Assembly: GCF_000328665.1 (NCBI RefSeq)
Contig: NC_019977.1
Span: 372,001 to 436,000 of the forward strand
DNA: 64,000 nucleotides
Source of the DNA: Methanomethylovorans hollandica DSM 15978
GTDB taxonomy: Archaea; Halobacteriota; Methanosarcinia; Methanosarcinales; Methanosarcinaceae
Direction: 5' to 3'
The notes beneath the pieces were generated by a model, which worked only from the letters and a program-made list of their open reading frames with translations, did no database searches and was not told the DNA's origin. Below are positions 63,159 through 64,000 of this stretch, in pieces. The stretch's first letter is position 1, and each line of letters starts with the position of its first letter. A program made the translations under genes and the position numbers.

Positions 63159-64000
63159 ATGTCTAGCAGAGAAAGGGATATGGCGGTAAGATACCTTAAC
63201 AAAGGGCTATCTTTGAAGGAGAAAGGCCTTCATGCAGAAGCACTTGAGAATCTCAAAAAGGCAGAAGAACATTCATGGGTGGCTTCTTCTCCTGCTCTTC
63301 TGGCTACGGTCATGCAGAATCTTGGAGAACTTTTGGAGATCATGGGTGATGATGAAAACACTTTTGAACAGTATTTTCTTGCAGTAGAGAAGTTAGAAAG
63401 ACTTGTTGAAGTAGTCCCATCATTCAATGAACAATTAGCTACCACCCTCAGCAAATTTGCTTCCATGCTTGTGGACAGGGATGAAAAGGAAGAAGGAAAA
63501 GCAAATTATGAGAAGGCCATTGCTATTTACCGAAAACTTCGTAGGGAGAATCCAAGGAATGTACAAATACGCTCCAATATGATCTCTACTTTAAACAATC
63601 TGGGTGCGCTTCTGGCAGACATGGGTCAGAAGGCTGAAGCACAATGGAAGTTCGAAAAAGCTCTGGACATGCTTGATGACAAGCAGTGTCCTGCAGAGAA
63701 TTATACTCTTTGTTTTGAGAAAAAAGCCATGGTGCTAGAAAACCTGGCCAATTTGCTTATCGAAAGTGGAGAACTTGAGCAGGCAAGAGAAAAGCTTTCA
63801 AATGTCCTTGAGCTCTACTCTTCGCTACTTGATCAGGATCATATGACAGAGTTTTATCAGGCAAGAGTAGCTTTGGTTCTTAGCAGGATGGCTCATTTGT
63901 TTGTATCCTTGGATAGAAAAGAAGAGGCATTACAAAGCTACACCTCTCTCCTTAAAATGTATGGTGAGCTTTCAAAGCTTACACCGGAAAATGAAGAGAT
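63159..64000 (+). CDS. TPR-repeat protein, N-terminal part (continues beyond window)
   Basis: The frame is open from ATG 63159 (MSSRERDMAVRYLNKGLSLK) to the window edge, 280 codons. At least five tetratricopeptide-type helix pairs are visible: GLHAEALENLKKAEEH, LGELLEIMGDDENTFEQY, ANYEKAIAIYRKLRRENP, LGALLADMGQKAEAQWKFEK and LANLLIESGELEQAREKL. It is a soluble scaffold for protein contacts; no catalytic domain is seen yet. Archaeal genomes hold many such proteins, so the role cannot be named. Confidence 0.85.
   Translation, partial: MSSRERDMAVRYLNKGLSLKEKGLHAEALENLKKAEEHSWVASSPALLATVMQNLGELLEIMGDDENTFEQYFLAVEKLERLVEVVPSFNEQLATTLSKFASMLVDRDEKEEGKANYEKAIAIYRKLRRENPRNVQIRSNMISTLNNLGALLADMGQKAEAQWKFEKALDMLDDKQCPAENYTLCFEKKAMVLENLANLLIESGELEQAREKLSNVLELYSSLLDQDHMTEFYQARVALVLSRMAHLFVSLDRKEEALQSYTSLLKMYGELSKLTPENEE

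Noticed and set aside
1-64000. CRISPR arrays or cas genes
   Set aside because: No regularly spaced direct repeats of 24-40 bases and no cas-like proteins were seen anywhere in the window.

Overview
The window comes from a euryarchaeal methanogen of the order Methanosarcinales, most likely a methylotrophic genus of the Methanosarcinaceae. Evidence: a complete Rnf operon led by a multiheme cytochrome c (MmcA type); archaeal replication genes (GINS, PriS, RfcS, RPA), a histone, aIF2-alpha, L44e, S27e and Nop10; a disaggregatase-like surface protein; an AceP-type acetate permease; and a deoxyhypusine synthase gene whose conserved C-terminal part lies behind an in-frame TAG, as expected if pyrrolysine is decoded. 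The genus cannot be fixed from the sequence alone.

Layout. 1-10.2 kb: the end of a histidine kinase, then two divergent MacB-like ABC modules, each with an ATPase, FtsX-type permease(s) and a membrane-anchored COG1361-type protein. The left module also carries two Yip1-like membrane proteins. 10.2-22.5 kb is an accessory region: YbjQ protein, an ornithine-decarboxylase-like enzyme, a broken DMT transporter, a META-domain lipoprotein, an IS5-family remnant, a large beta-helix surface protein, a MASE3 histidine kinase split by an intact-looking insertion sequence with an 8-bp target duplication, a CPA2 antiporter, and a tRNA-Ser gene with a 30-nt insertion in its D arm that abuts an integrase-like fragment.

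22.5-36.3 kb is mostly informational: EndoQ, then the gins15-rpl44e-rps27e-aif2a-nop10-PAC2 operon, hcp, priS, RqcH/NFACT and Pelota, acetate permease, DacZ and ThpR. A decayed copy of the priS 3' end sits directly upstream of gins15, with hcp between it and the intact priS.

36.3-44.7 kb is the energy-conservation locus: ApbE on the opposite strand, then an unknown cytosolic protein, mmcA, rnfCDGEAB and a small DUF4870-like membrane protein, closed by a terminator. 44.8-64 kb: RfcS, COG2426 membrane protein, histone, flavodoxin, two separate RPA1 plus COG3390 modules, class I aldolase, permease-USP fusion, regulators, deoxyhypusine synthase, TrmO, nitrilase-family amidase, a PHP phosphoesterase and the start of a TPR protein.

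Together the genes cover membrane energy coupling (Rnf/MmcA plus its flavin transferase), DNA replication and repair, and ribosome rescue (RqcH with Pelota), interrupted by an island of mobile-element debris. The observations most worth checking are the amber codon in deoxyhypusine synthase, the interrupted tRNA-Ser with its neighbouring integrase fragment, the paired ABC modules, the priS fossil, the eight haem motifs in MmcA, and three genes (rfcS, trmO, a PHP gene) that appear to lack an ATG, GTG or TTG start.
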